Shown piece after piece: positions 35,033-42,508 of a stretch of DNA of 64,000 nt. Made by a program: the position numbers and the translations under genes. The number at the start of each line of letters is the position of its first letter. Within the stretch, counting starts at the first letter, position 1. The notes beneath the pieces were generated by a model. The model had not been told where the DNA came from and did no database searches. It saw only the letters and a program-made list of their open reading frames with translations. The DNA is from an uncultured Alphaproteobacteria bacterium (GTDB lineage Bacteria; Pseudomonadota; Alphaproteobacteria; RF32; CAG-239): assembly GCA_934271465.1 (NCBI GenBank), contig CAKQRQ010000005.1:1-64000 (forward strand), read 5' to 3'.

Positions 35033-35943
35033 AACATTTTCTTCAGTGTTTTTTTGACGGTATAGTAGGCTGTCAGCATGGCTATCAGCATTGAAAACAG
35101 CGGCAGAGAGAGAACCATTCCCCAATCAAACAGGCTTAAAGAGGCCTCGCTTATGATTCCACCTTCGATGGCTTTGGCTAAATTTCCGATAAAGAAAATT
35201 GATGGGATGGCAAAAAACAGACCAATAAGTCCTCCGATAAAGCCTAAAAAGGCCATTCTTTTGGCGTATTGTTGGGCAATATAGGTGTCTTTCGCGCCAA
35301 CGATGTGCAAAATCTCGATAATATTATGATGTAGGCCGAGGCTCATTTGCGTTGTGTAAAAAATGGCGCCGGAAGTAATGGTCGAAACCAGAATCAAAAT
35401 GGTTGAAGCAATCAAATTAAGCCCGTCGGCAAAGGCAATCAGCTTGTTGAGCCACAATTTGTGGTTATCTAATGAGGCTTGCGGCGATGCCTGCGCCAAA
35501 TCTTTGGCCAGTTGGTTGAAATCAATATCTGCATCGGGAGATATTTTGACATCAATAATGCGCGGCGTCGGCAATTCCGTAATACTTATGTCATCTCCAA
35601 GCCACGGGCGCAGCAGCTCTTCCAATTGGTTGTCAGATAAGGGGGTTACTTTTAAAATGCCGTTGACGGATTTCAAGAAATCGACAGCCTTTTCTTCATA
35701 AGCCAATGTTTCGGCACGAGCTTTTTCTTGGTTTGTATCCGTTACGGGGATAATTTGCACCGTTAAAGATCCTAGAATACTGCGATTCCAGTTTTGAATC
35801 ATCGAATCGACAGACAAAACGCCCGAAAGCGTTATGGCAAAAATAAAAACCGCAATAGAGATGATGATTTGCAGGAACAGTGAAGTATTTTCGCCTTTGA
35901 GCGGGAGTTCCTGTTTGCGGGAAATAAAGACAGCTTCAGACAT
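35029..35943 (-). CDS. ftsX: Cell division protein FtsX
   Basis: Membrane partner of FtsE, in a complex that regulates peptidoglycan amidases at the septum. The 304 residues contain a first membrane helix near 25-45, a periplasmic loop (PTPRIIDVKISPDADID, RPWLGDDISITELPTPR) and three C-terminal helices (LIASTILILVSTITSGAIFY, FLGFIGGLIGLFFAIPSIFFI and the terminal one). GGGAGG upstream lies inside ftsE, which it overlaps by eight bases. Confidence 0.9.
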   Translation of the reverse strand: MSEAVFISRKQELPLKGENTSLFLQIIISIAVFIFAITLSGVLSVDSMIQNWNRSILGSLTVQIIPVTDTNQEKARAETLAYEEKAVDFLKSVNGILKVTPLSDNQLEELLRPWLGDDISITELPTPRIIDVKISPDADIDFNQLAKDLAQASPQASLDNHKLWLNKLIAFADGLNLIASTILILVSTITSGAIFYTTQMSLGLHHNIIEILHIVGAKDTYIAQQYAKRMAFLGFIGGLIGLFFAIPSIFFIGNLAKAIEGGIISEASLSLFDWGMVLSLPLFSMLIAMLTAYYTVKKTLKKML

Positions 35944-36646
35944 TTAAGCCTCCCAAGTTTGACGAATCGGCCGGATAATAGATGTGTAATCCGCGGTTTT
36001 GAAGATGGAGTCTCGGGTAACAAAAATCCCGAATGATTTTGTCGGAGTGGGTCGCAATGACAACTGTTGTGCCAAGTTTGTTCAACTCAACAAACAGTTT
36101 CATCAGTTTTCCGGCTATGATGTTATCGACGTTTCCGGTTGGTTCATCAGCCAGCAGTAAATCCGGACGATTTATAACCGCACGGGCAATGGCCACGCGT
36201 TGTTTTTCGCCGCCGGAGAGGGTCGATGTTTTATCCTGCATGTGCGAATCCAGCTCGACCCATGTCAAAAGCTCTGTTACGCGTTTACGAATTTCTTTTT
36301 CATCCATACCGCTGACGCGCAGAGGCAAAGCCACATTATCAAAAGCTGAAAGATGGTCCAACAGGCGAAAGTCTTGAAAAACAACGCCGATGCGTCGTCT
36401 GAGAGAGGCCAGTTGGTCGCGGTTTGTAAAGTTGAGATTGTGGTTGAAAACGCTGATTTGGCCGCGACTGGGTTTTTGAGCCAAATACATCAGGCTCAGC
36501 AAAGATGTTTTTCCGGCGCCGCTTTGCCCCGTCAGGAAATGAAACGATCCTTTGGGCAGCGCAAGTTTGATATCGCTTAGTATCTCAGGCCCTTGATCAT
36601 AGCGGATGCCGACGTTGTTCATCTCTATAATATTATTATCCGACAC
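35936..36646 (-). CDS. ftsE: Cell division ATP-binding protein FtsE
   Basis: ABC ATPase of the FtsEX complex. The 236 residues have Walker A GQSGAGKT at 40-47, Q-loop VVFQDFRLLDHLS, signature LSGGEKQRVAIARA, Walker B LLLADEPTGNVD and the switch His (ATHSD). The start is GTG, with AAGGAG eight bases upstream; the ATG nine codons in (M9) has no such site. The C-terminal ~20 residues (LHLQNRGLHIYYPADSSN) form a tail that reads through the ftsX ribosome site. Confidence 0.92.
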   Translation of the reverse strand: MSDNNIIEMNNVGIRYDQGPEILSDIKLALPKGSFHFLTGQSGAGKTSLLSLMYLAQKPSRGQISVFNHNLNFTNRDQLASLRRRIGVVFQDFRLLDHLSAFDNVALPLRVSGMDEKEIRKRVTELLTWVELDSHMQDKTSTLSGGEKQRVAIARAVINRPDLLLADEPTGNVDNIIAGKLMKLFVELNKLGTTVVIATHSDKIIRDFCYPRLHLQNRGLHIYYPADSSNLGGLNV

Positions 36647-36770
36647 GACAAAATCTCCTTTTTTATTTTGTTTAAGATACAGTCAATTATTTATTTAATA
36701 AAGTGTTTTTTTTCTTTGATTAAAATCTTTTTCATCCTATATTAACAAAAGAAAAGGAAAAGGTGTTGAT

Positions 36771-37535
36771 ATGCAGATATTTTGTCCCGAATGTGATGCC
36801 GGATATGAAATTGACGAATTGCTTCTTGAAGATAAGAAGCGTCGTTTGAAGTGCAGTAATTGCGGCAAAATTTTTAATGTTGATGAAGCTGTCTATCACG
36901 CAGTGGACAAGCAAGATGAAATCAGCGGCCATATAGAACAGCCTGTTTCAAAAGATGAACTAGACGAAGTTGAAGACAACGCCGATTTGGAAAAGATTTT
37001 TGAGAGGCTGTCTGATCATACAAAACTTTTGATTAAACAAGAAAATAGTTTGCCGTTTTATGAAAAAACATGGCTTCAAATTAAGAATATTCTCGGATTT
37101 CATTTTAAGATAAGGTGGCTTTATATCTTTTTGGCTGTGGTTGCTTTTTCAAGCCTTTCACTTTATAATAACCGCTATCAGGTTGTTCGGGAATTTCCGT
37201 TTTTTAATTCTGTTTATAAGTTTTTGGGGATTAAGGCCAAAATTCCGGGCGAAGGGCTCGAATTTCAGAACATCAGCTGGGAGTTTTTGAAAGAAGAAGA
37301 CGGAAACAAGCTTGAAATTAAAGGGTTTGTATTTAATCAGACGCCGCGAAAAGTTGATTTTCCCGTTGTTCATATTGAGATTTTGGATCAAGAAATGGCG
37401 CTACTTCAGAGTCAGAATCGGGAGATTGAAGAAGACACCATTGATTCAAATGCCAGAGTCCCGCTGAAATTAATTCTTGAGAATCCGGCGCCGACGGCTA
37501 AATATGTTTATTTGACCTTTATTGATAAAGATTAA
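36771..37535 (+). CDS. MJ0042-type zinc-ribbon protein with membrane anchor and DUF3426-like domain
   Basis: A 254-residue protein with an N-terminal zinc ribbon (CPECDAGYEIDE, then CSNCGKIF; two CxxC), an acidic linker, one membrane helix (about 122-138, WLYIFLAVVAFSSLSLY) and a C-terminal beta domain (FQNISWEFLKEEDGNKLEIKG, then FPVVHIEILD, then KYVYLTFID). This architecture, divergent from ftsE, is widespread in Alphaproteobacteria; its function is unknown. The ATG has AAGG upstream. Confidence 0.8.
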   Translation: MQIFCPECDAGYEIDELLLEDKKRRLKCSNCGKIFNVDEAVYHAVDKQDEISGHIEQPVSKDELDEVEDNADLEKIFERLSDHTKLLIKQENSLPFYEKTWLQIKNILGFHFKIRWLYIFLAVVAFSSLSLYNNRYQVVREFPFFNSVYKFLGIKAKIPGEGLEFQNISWEFLKEEDGNKLEIKGFVFNQTPRKVDFPVVHIEILDQEMALLQSQNREIEEDTIDSNARVPLKLILENPAPTAKYVYLTFIDKD

Positions 37536-38425
37536 ACGTTTCTGCTGATTATAAAATCTGCCAAATCTTTCAGGTCGGCGGCTTTGCTGCCGAAAAGCTG
37601 CAAAGATTCTTTTGCCTCTGTAATTAATTTTTCGGCTTTTTGACGGGCGTTATCCAGTCCGTAAAGCGATACAAAAGTTAATTTTCCCTGTTTGGCGTCT
37701 TTGCCGAGGGTTTTTCCCATCAGAGCCGAATCGCCGATAACGTCCAAAATATCATCAGAAATCTGAAAAGCGATGCCGATTTTGCGGGCATAGGTTGTGA
37801 GAGCTGTATATTCTTCGGACGAGGCGTTCCCGATGATGGCGCCGGCCTGAACGGCATAGGCAATCAGACAACCGGTTTTCATTTCTTCAATATGTTTGAT
37901 AATTTCTTCTGACGAAAGTTCGGGAGATTTGTCTGTTTGTAAATCAAGCATTTGTCCGGCAATCATTCCGTTGAATGCGCCAGCTCTCTCGGCCAACAGA
38001 GAGATGAGTTTGAGCTTTGTTTCTGGAGAAATGAGGGGTGCTTTTGACAAGACTTCAAATGCGTAAGTCAAGAGGCCGTCTCCGGCGATGATGGCTGTGG
38101 CCTCGTCAAATTGCTTGTGACAGGTGGGTTTTCCGCGGCGAAAATCGTCGTTATCCATGGCCGGCAAATCGTCATGAATTAGGGAATAGGTATGCAGCAT
38201 TTCTAAAGATGCGGCCACGGGAAAAGAAATATCTTCACTTATTCCGAACAGGTTGGCGACTTCACAAACCAAATAGGGGCGCAGCCTTTTTCCGCCGTTG
38301 CTTAAAGAATAGAACATGGCGCGGGAAACTTGCTGTTCCGAACCGCTCGGGTAGGCGAATAACGCGGGAAGTTTGTCATTAAAACGAGCACTGAATTGTT
38401 TGAGTTTTGCTGTGAAGTCTGTCAT
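37532..38425 (-). CDS. ispA: Farnesyl diphosphate synthase (polyprenyl synthetase family)
   Basis: Condenses IPP with DMAPP/GPP to give FPP, precursor of undecaprenyl-phosphate and quinones. The 297 residues show the first Asp-rich motif DDLPAMD at 85-91, NGGKRLRPYLV for substrate phosphate binding, and the second Asp-rich DDILD. Sequence type matches the bacterial short-chain (IspA) group. GGAGG precedes the ATG, overlapping the xseB end, the usual xseB-ispA pair. Confidence 0.92.
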   Translation of the reverse strand: MTDFTAKLKQFSARFNDKLPALFAYPSGSEQQVSRAMFYSLSNGGKRLRPYLVCEVANLFGISEDISFPVAASLEMLHTYSLIHDDLPAMDNDDFRRGKPTCHKQFDEATAIIAGDGLLTYAFEVLSKAPLISPETKLKLISLLAERAGAFNGMIAGQMLDLQTDKSPELSSEEIIKHIEEMKTGCLIAYAVQAGAIIGNASSEEYTALTTYARKIGIAFQISDDILDVIGDSALMGKTLGKDAKQGKLTFVSLYGLDNARQKAEKLITEAKESLQLFGSKAADLKDLADFIISRNV

Positions 38426-38428
38426 TTT

Positions 38429-38674
38429 TTAAGCCTCCGGCACTGTAAATTCCGATGAGGTTACTTTATCTTCGGGAGAAATCTCTATTTTTTCAATCTT
38501 GAGTTTGGCGGCGTTCAGCTTTGTTTCGCATAATTTTTTCAAAGCGACGGCTTTTTCATAAGCATTAACGGCGTCGTCCAATTTGATTCGTCCGCTTTCA
38601 AGCTCGCGGACGATTGATTCCAGCTGTGCCAGAGCTTCTTCAAAGCTTAACTCATTGATTTCGCTATTTTCCAT
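38429..38674 (-). CDS. xseB: Exodeoxyribonuclease VII small subunit
   Basis: An 81-residue helical protein with the XseB signature LSFEEALAQLESIVRELESGRIKLDDAVNAYEKA. The ATG at 38674 has AAAGGA nine bases upstream; the TTG two codons before is too close to it. It pairs with ispA as in many Proteobacteria. The large subunit xseA is not in the window. Confidence 0.92.
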   Translation of the reverse strand: MENSEINELSFEEALAQLESIVRELESGRIKLDDAVNAYEKAVALKKLCETKLNAAKLKIEKIEISPEDKVTSSEFTVPEA

Positions 38675-38831
38675 TGTCAAAATTCCTTTGAATGAACATT
38701 AATTTTTTGACGATTTTAAAGCAAATCAGTTTGATTAGCAATACCTAAGTATAGATTTTCAAAGACTTTAATTTGTATAAACTAAGATTAAATCTAATGT
38801 ATATATTTTTCTATTTTGGGAATGGATAACA

Positions 38832-39110
38832 ATGAATAACACAGATATTACCAAAGCAGCCGCGCTTTTAAAGACGATGGCCAATGAGAAACGGCTGAAA
38901 ATTTTGTTTCATATTGCCGACAAAGAGTTGAGCGTCGGGGAGATAGAAAAGCTTGTTAATTTGAGCCAATCGGCTTTGTCACAGCATTTGGCTGTTTTTC
39001 GTGCGGCGCGAATCGTCAAAACACGGCGCAAGGCTCAGACGATTTTTTATTCCTTAAAAGATGAGCGCCTGAAAGAAGTTTTGAAGTTACTCGAGAGGCT
39101 ATTCGGGTAG
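38832..39110 (+). CDS. ArsR-family winged-helix regulator
   Basis: A 92-residue minimal ArsR/SmtB-type repressor: ALLKTMANEKRLKILFHI, the recognition helix LSQSALSQHLAVFRAARIV, and the wing TRRKAQTIFYSL. No Cys and no obvious metal-binding His cluster, so it is unlikely to be a metal sensor; BigR/SoxR-like redox sensing is also unlikely without Cys. It is divergent from xseB and converges with rnd. The AT-rich upstream gap (38681-38831) may hold its operator. Confidence 0.8.
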   Translation: MNNTDITKAAALLKTMANEKRLKILFHIADKELSVGEIEKLVNLSQSALSQHLAVFRAARIVKTRRKAQTIFYSLKDERLKEVLKLLERLFG

Positions 39111-40289
39111 AGAAATAAAATCAATTTTACGGGTTTTGTCATTGTAGGCAATGGCTGTTTTTCCGCAGCAGAGATTTTGGGCATATTTTCCGAAAACCTC
39201 ATATCTCCAGTCCTGTAAAAACTTGATGCCGCAGGTGTGATTTTGGCAAAATTGTTTGAGGTCGTCTTCCGAGGCAATCATTTTCGGGACGATGTTTTCT
39301 TTTTGAGCCGTCAGTTTGAGCAACAGCTTGAGCAGTTCAAGCAAAGACTGTTCGCCGCTGGAGAGCTCGGTTGATTTTGGTAATGCAACATATTCTGTTT
39401 TATCCAACGCATTGACTTTTTGCAGGATTTCGATGATTTCATCGCCGATTTTTCCGGCGGCAATGTCGGCTCTCATTCCCCTGATGGCGGCCAAATCCTG
39501 CTTGGTGCGCGGGCGTGCGGCGCAGATATTCAGCAGAATATCATCTTTGATAAAGGACTGTCTCGGCACGTTTTTTGAAATGGCGCGTTTTTCCCGCCAG
39601 GCGGCCAGTTCGCGCAAAGTTGTCAAAAAAAGGGGGCTGTGGGAGCGATGTCTCATTTTTTGCCAGACATCGACGGGGTTAATCTGATACAGAGAAATAT
39701 CCGCCAATTCATCAAGTTCATCTTGAATCCAGCTTTGTTTGCCTTCTTTTTCAAGGCGCCCTTTAAGCCGCTGATACAAATTGACCATATGAGTTACATC
39801 GGCCAGCGCGTATTTGATTTGCTCGTCGGACAGCGGGCGTCGGCTCCAATCGGATAATCTTGAAGATTTGTCCAGCTCGATGTGTAGCAGCCGGCTGACC
39901 AGATTTTCATAACTGACGGATTCGCCGAATCCGAAAGCCTGCGCCGCGATTTGCGTATCAAACAGCGGAGTCGGAATTTGTGAGCTCAGGTTGTAAAGAA
40001 TTTCGATATCCTGCCGCCCCGAATGAAACACCTTAACAATGTTTTGGTTTTGCAATAAGGCAAAAAACGATGTCAAATCAAGTCTATGTGCCAAAGGGTC
40101 AACAGCTGCCGCTGTTGAGACAGAGGCTATTTGGATGAGGCATGGTTTTGCAAAATAGGTATGTTCGCGCAAAAATTCCAGATCTATACAGATAAATTCT
40201 TCATGAGCCAGTGTTTGGCAGAGTTCTTCAAGTTTTTCGGTCGTTTCTATCAGCATTTGTTTTTCAATCATTTTTTTATTTATAAGCAT
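39099..40289 (-). CDS. rnd: Ribonuclease D
   Basis: 3'-5' exoribonuclease in tRNA and small RNA 3' maturation. The 396 residues have the DEDD catalytic domain: D36 and E38 in ICIDLEFLREHTY, FHSGRQDIEIL, and DVTHMVNLYQRL, followed by an HRDC domain (WREKRAISKNVPRQSFIKDD) and a second helical repeat. The start at 40289 has AGGG upstream; ATGs at 40271 and 40256 are alternatives without ribosome sites. Confidence 0.9.
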   Translation of the reverse strand: MLINKKMIEKQMLIETTEKLEELCQTLAHEEFICIDLEFLREHTYFAKPCLIQIASVSTAAAVDPLAHRLDLTSFFALLQNQNIVKVFHSGRQDIEILYNLSSQIPTPLFDTQIAAQAFGFGESVSYENLVSRLLHIELDKSSRLSDWSRRPLSDEQIKYALADVTHMVNLYQRLKGRLEKEGKQSWIQDELDELADISLYQINPVDVWQKMRHRSHSPLFLTTLRELAAWREKRAISKNVPRQSFIKDDILLNICAARPRTKQDLAAIRGMRADIAAGKIGDEIIEILQKVNALDKTEYVALPKSTELSSGEQSLLELLKLLLKLTAQKENIVPKMIASEDDLKQFCQNHTCGIKFLQDWRYEVFGKYAQNLCCGKTAIAYNDKTRKIDFISLPE

Positions 40290-40393
40290 AGAACCCTAAT
40301 TTGCGCCTAAATGCAACAAAAAAGTTGATTTTTAGCTTTTTTGGGGCTAGAAAAACAATTTGTAGATTAACTTTATAAAAAGGTTTAGAACTG

Positions 40394-42157
40394 ATGCAAA
40401 CTTATCGCAGCCATACCTGTGGCGAACTCAGGAAAGAAGATATCGGCAAAAAAGTAAAATTGGCCGGTTGGTTACAACGCAAACGCAATTTGGGAAATTT
40501 GTGTTTTGTGGATTTGCGAGATCATTACGGCGTGACACAATGTGTTTTTAACAGCCAATCCGATTTGTTTGCAAAAATTGAAGATATTCGTCCCGAATCC
40601 GTTATCGGCATTGAGGGCGAGGTTGTTTTGCGCGAGAGCATTAATAAAAATATGCCCACAGGAGATATTGAAATTAAAGTAACCGATTTGGTTTTGTATT
40701 CGGCTGCGGATATGCTTCCGTTTCAGATTGCGGTGGAGGACGACGCGCCGGAAGAAATTCGCCTGAAATATCGCTTCTTGGATTTGCGCAAAGAGAGAAT
40801 TCATAAGAATATTTTGCTGCGTTCGGCGGTTATTCAGCGCTCCAGAGAATTGATGCGCGAGCAAGGCTTTACAGAGTATCAAACGCCGATTTTGACAGCC
40901 TCATCGCCGGAAGGGGCCCGCGACTTTTTGGTTCCGTCCCGTTTGAATCCCGGTAAGTTTTATGCGCTGCCGCAGGCGCCGCAGCAGTTCAAACAGCTGT
41001 TGATGGTGGCCGGTTTTGATAAATATTTTCAGATAGCGCCTTGTTTCAGAGATGAAGACCCCAGAGCCGACCGCAGCCCCGGCGAGTTCTATCAGATGGA
41101 TATGGAGATGAGCTTTGCCACGCAGGAAGATGTTTTTGCGGTTATTGAGCATACATTGGGCACAATCTTTAATGAATTTGCCAACGGCAAGACGGTTGAT
41201 CAGGCGCCGTTTATTCATATTCCGTTCCGCGAGGCGATGTTTAAATACGGTTCGGATAAGCCGGATTTGCGGAATCCTTTGGTTTTGCAAAATGCGACGG
41301 GCTTTTTCGGCGCGAGCGGGTTTGGCGTTTATGACGGGTTGGTCAAAGAGGGCAAAACCGTTAAGGCTTTGGTGCTGAAGGGTGTTGCCGACAAGCCGCG
41401 GTCTTTCTTTGATAAGCTGGACGGTTTTGCCAAAGAAGAAGGTATGGGCGGCGTGGCTTATATTGCGTTTGCGGCGGCCGGTGCCAAGGGAATTGCAAAA
41501 ATGCTCAGCCCTGAAAAATTGGCCGAAGCTAAGGCTCAATTCGGAGCGGAAGAGGGCGACGCTGTTTTGTTTATGGTCGGCAAAGGCATGAAGTTTGACA
41601 AGTTTACGGGACGTCTGCGTAATAAAGTTGGCGAAGAATTGGGGCTTGTTGACGAAAATTCTTTCAAGATGTGCTGGGTGGTCGATTTTCCGTTCTATGA
41701 GGAGAATGACGAAACCGGAGAGGTTGAGTTTTCGCATAACCCGTTCTCTATGCCGCAGGGCGGAATGGAGGCTTTGACAACCAAAAATCCATTGGATATT
41801 TTGGCTTATCAATATGACTTTGTTTGCAACGGGGTTGAATTGCTTTCCGGCGGCGTCCGCAACCATTCGCCCGAGATTATGTATAAAGTCTTTGAAATTG
41901 CCGGATACGGACCAGATGTTGTGGAGAATAAATTCGGCGGTATGTTGAGCGCGTTTAAGTTCGGGGCTCCTCCGCACGCGGGCGCGGCTTATGGCGTGGA
42001 CAGGTTGGTAATGCTGTTGTTAGATGAGCCGATTATCCGCGATGTTATTTTGTTCCCGCTGAACGGCAAGGCGCAGGATTTGATGATGCAGGCGCCAAAC
42101 AATCCAACGGAAAAACAGTTGAAAGAACTTCATATTAAATTGGATGTGAAAGAATAA
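40394..42157 (+). CDS. aspS: Aspartyl-tRNA synthetase
   Basis: Class II synthetase charging tRNA-Asp. The 587 residues are of bacterial type: OB-fold anticodon domain (VKLAGWLQRKRNLGNLCFVDLRDHYG), catalytic core with motif 2 FRDEDPRADRSPGEFYQMDMEMSF, a GAD insertion domain (about 290-410), and motif 3 GAPPHAGAAYGVDRLVMLL. It is followed by a strong terminator. Whether it is discriminating for Asp or also charges tRNA-Asn was not determined. Confidence 0.96.
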   Translation: MQTYRSHTCGELRKEDIGKKVKLAGWLQRKRNLGNLCFVDLRDHYGVTQCVFNSQSDLFAKIEDIRPESVIGIEGEVVLRESINKNMPTGDIEIKVTDLVLYSAADMLPFQIAVEDDAPEEIRLKYRFLDLRKERIHKNILLRSAVIQRSRELMREQGFTEYQTPILTASSPEGARDFLVPSRLNPGKFYALPQAPQQFKQLLMVAGFDKYFQIAPCFRDEDPRADRSPGEFYQMDMEMSFATQEDVFAVIEHTLGTIFNEFANGKTVDQAPFIHIPFREAMFKYGSDKPDLRNPLVLQNATGFFGASGFGVYDGLVKEGKTVKALVLKGVADKPRSFFDKLDGFAKEEGMGGVAYIAFAAAGAKGIAKMLSPEKLAEAKAQFGAEEGDAVLFMVGKGMKFDKFTGRLRNKVGEELGLVDENSFKMCWVVDFPFYEENDETGEVEFSHNPFSMPQGGMEALTTKNPLDILAYQYDFVCNGVELLSGGVRNHSPEIMYKVFEIAGYGPDVVENKFGGMLSAFKFGAPPHAGAAYGVDRLVMLLLDEPIIRDVILFPLNGKAQDLMMQAPNNPTEKQLKELHIKLDVKE

Positions 42158-42160
42158 TAA

Positions 42161-42186
42161 AAAAGAGCCGAAAGGCTCTTTTTTTT
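42161..42186 (+). terminator. Intrinsic terminator of aspS
   Basis: AAAGAGCC-GAAA-GGCTCTTT followed by a T-tract, four bases after the aspS stop. Confidence 0.9.
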
Positions 42187-42199
42187 GAGGTTGAGAAAT
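42182..42199 (+). repeat. 18-base box shared with the ankyrin-gene promoter region
   Basis: TTTTTGAGGTTGAGAAAT here is identical to 46579-46596. A second identical block, GGATATGGTAT (42231-42241 and 46602-46612), follows in both places, although the spacing differs. At both sites the block runs into a TAT-rich -10-like element. Confidence 0.6.
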
Positions 42200-42215
42200 T
42201 TTAGACAAAAATATC

Positions 42216-42244
42216 TTTACTTGTTTTTAAGGATATGGTATTAT
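42216..42244 (+). promoter_or_regulatory. Candidate promoter of the (CA)n small transcription unit
   Basis: TTTACT (42216-42221), a 17-base spacer, then TATTAT (42239-42244). Transcription would start near 42251, upstream of the small frame at 42286. Confidence 0.45.
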
Positions 42245-42285
42245 TATATCATAAATTAGAATGAAACAAGGCAGGGGTTTGAGTG

Positions 42286-42405
<120 letters not shown>

Positions 42406-42440
42406 GCAAGATTTAGACAATAGAACTATTTTTGACAAAG

Positions 42441-42473
42441 TCCAAAGGGAGCAACGCCCCTTTGGATTTTTTT
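42441..42473 (+). terminator. Intrinsic terminator closing the (CA)n unit
   Basis: Stem TCCAAAGGG / CCCTTTGGA with an eight-base loop, then seven T. It ends 36 bases before the next gene, so it can also act as an attenuator for that gene. Confidence 0.85.
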
Positions 42474-42508
42474 GTGCAACATTTTAAGAAGAACGAAGGA
42501 GAAAGCCG

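Noticed and set aside
40901..41977. A 358-codon frame on the minus strand
   Set aside because: It lies wholly inside aspS in antisense and its Arg/His/Phe/Gln-rich composition is that of a shadow frame.
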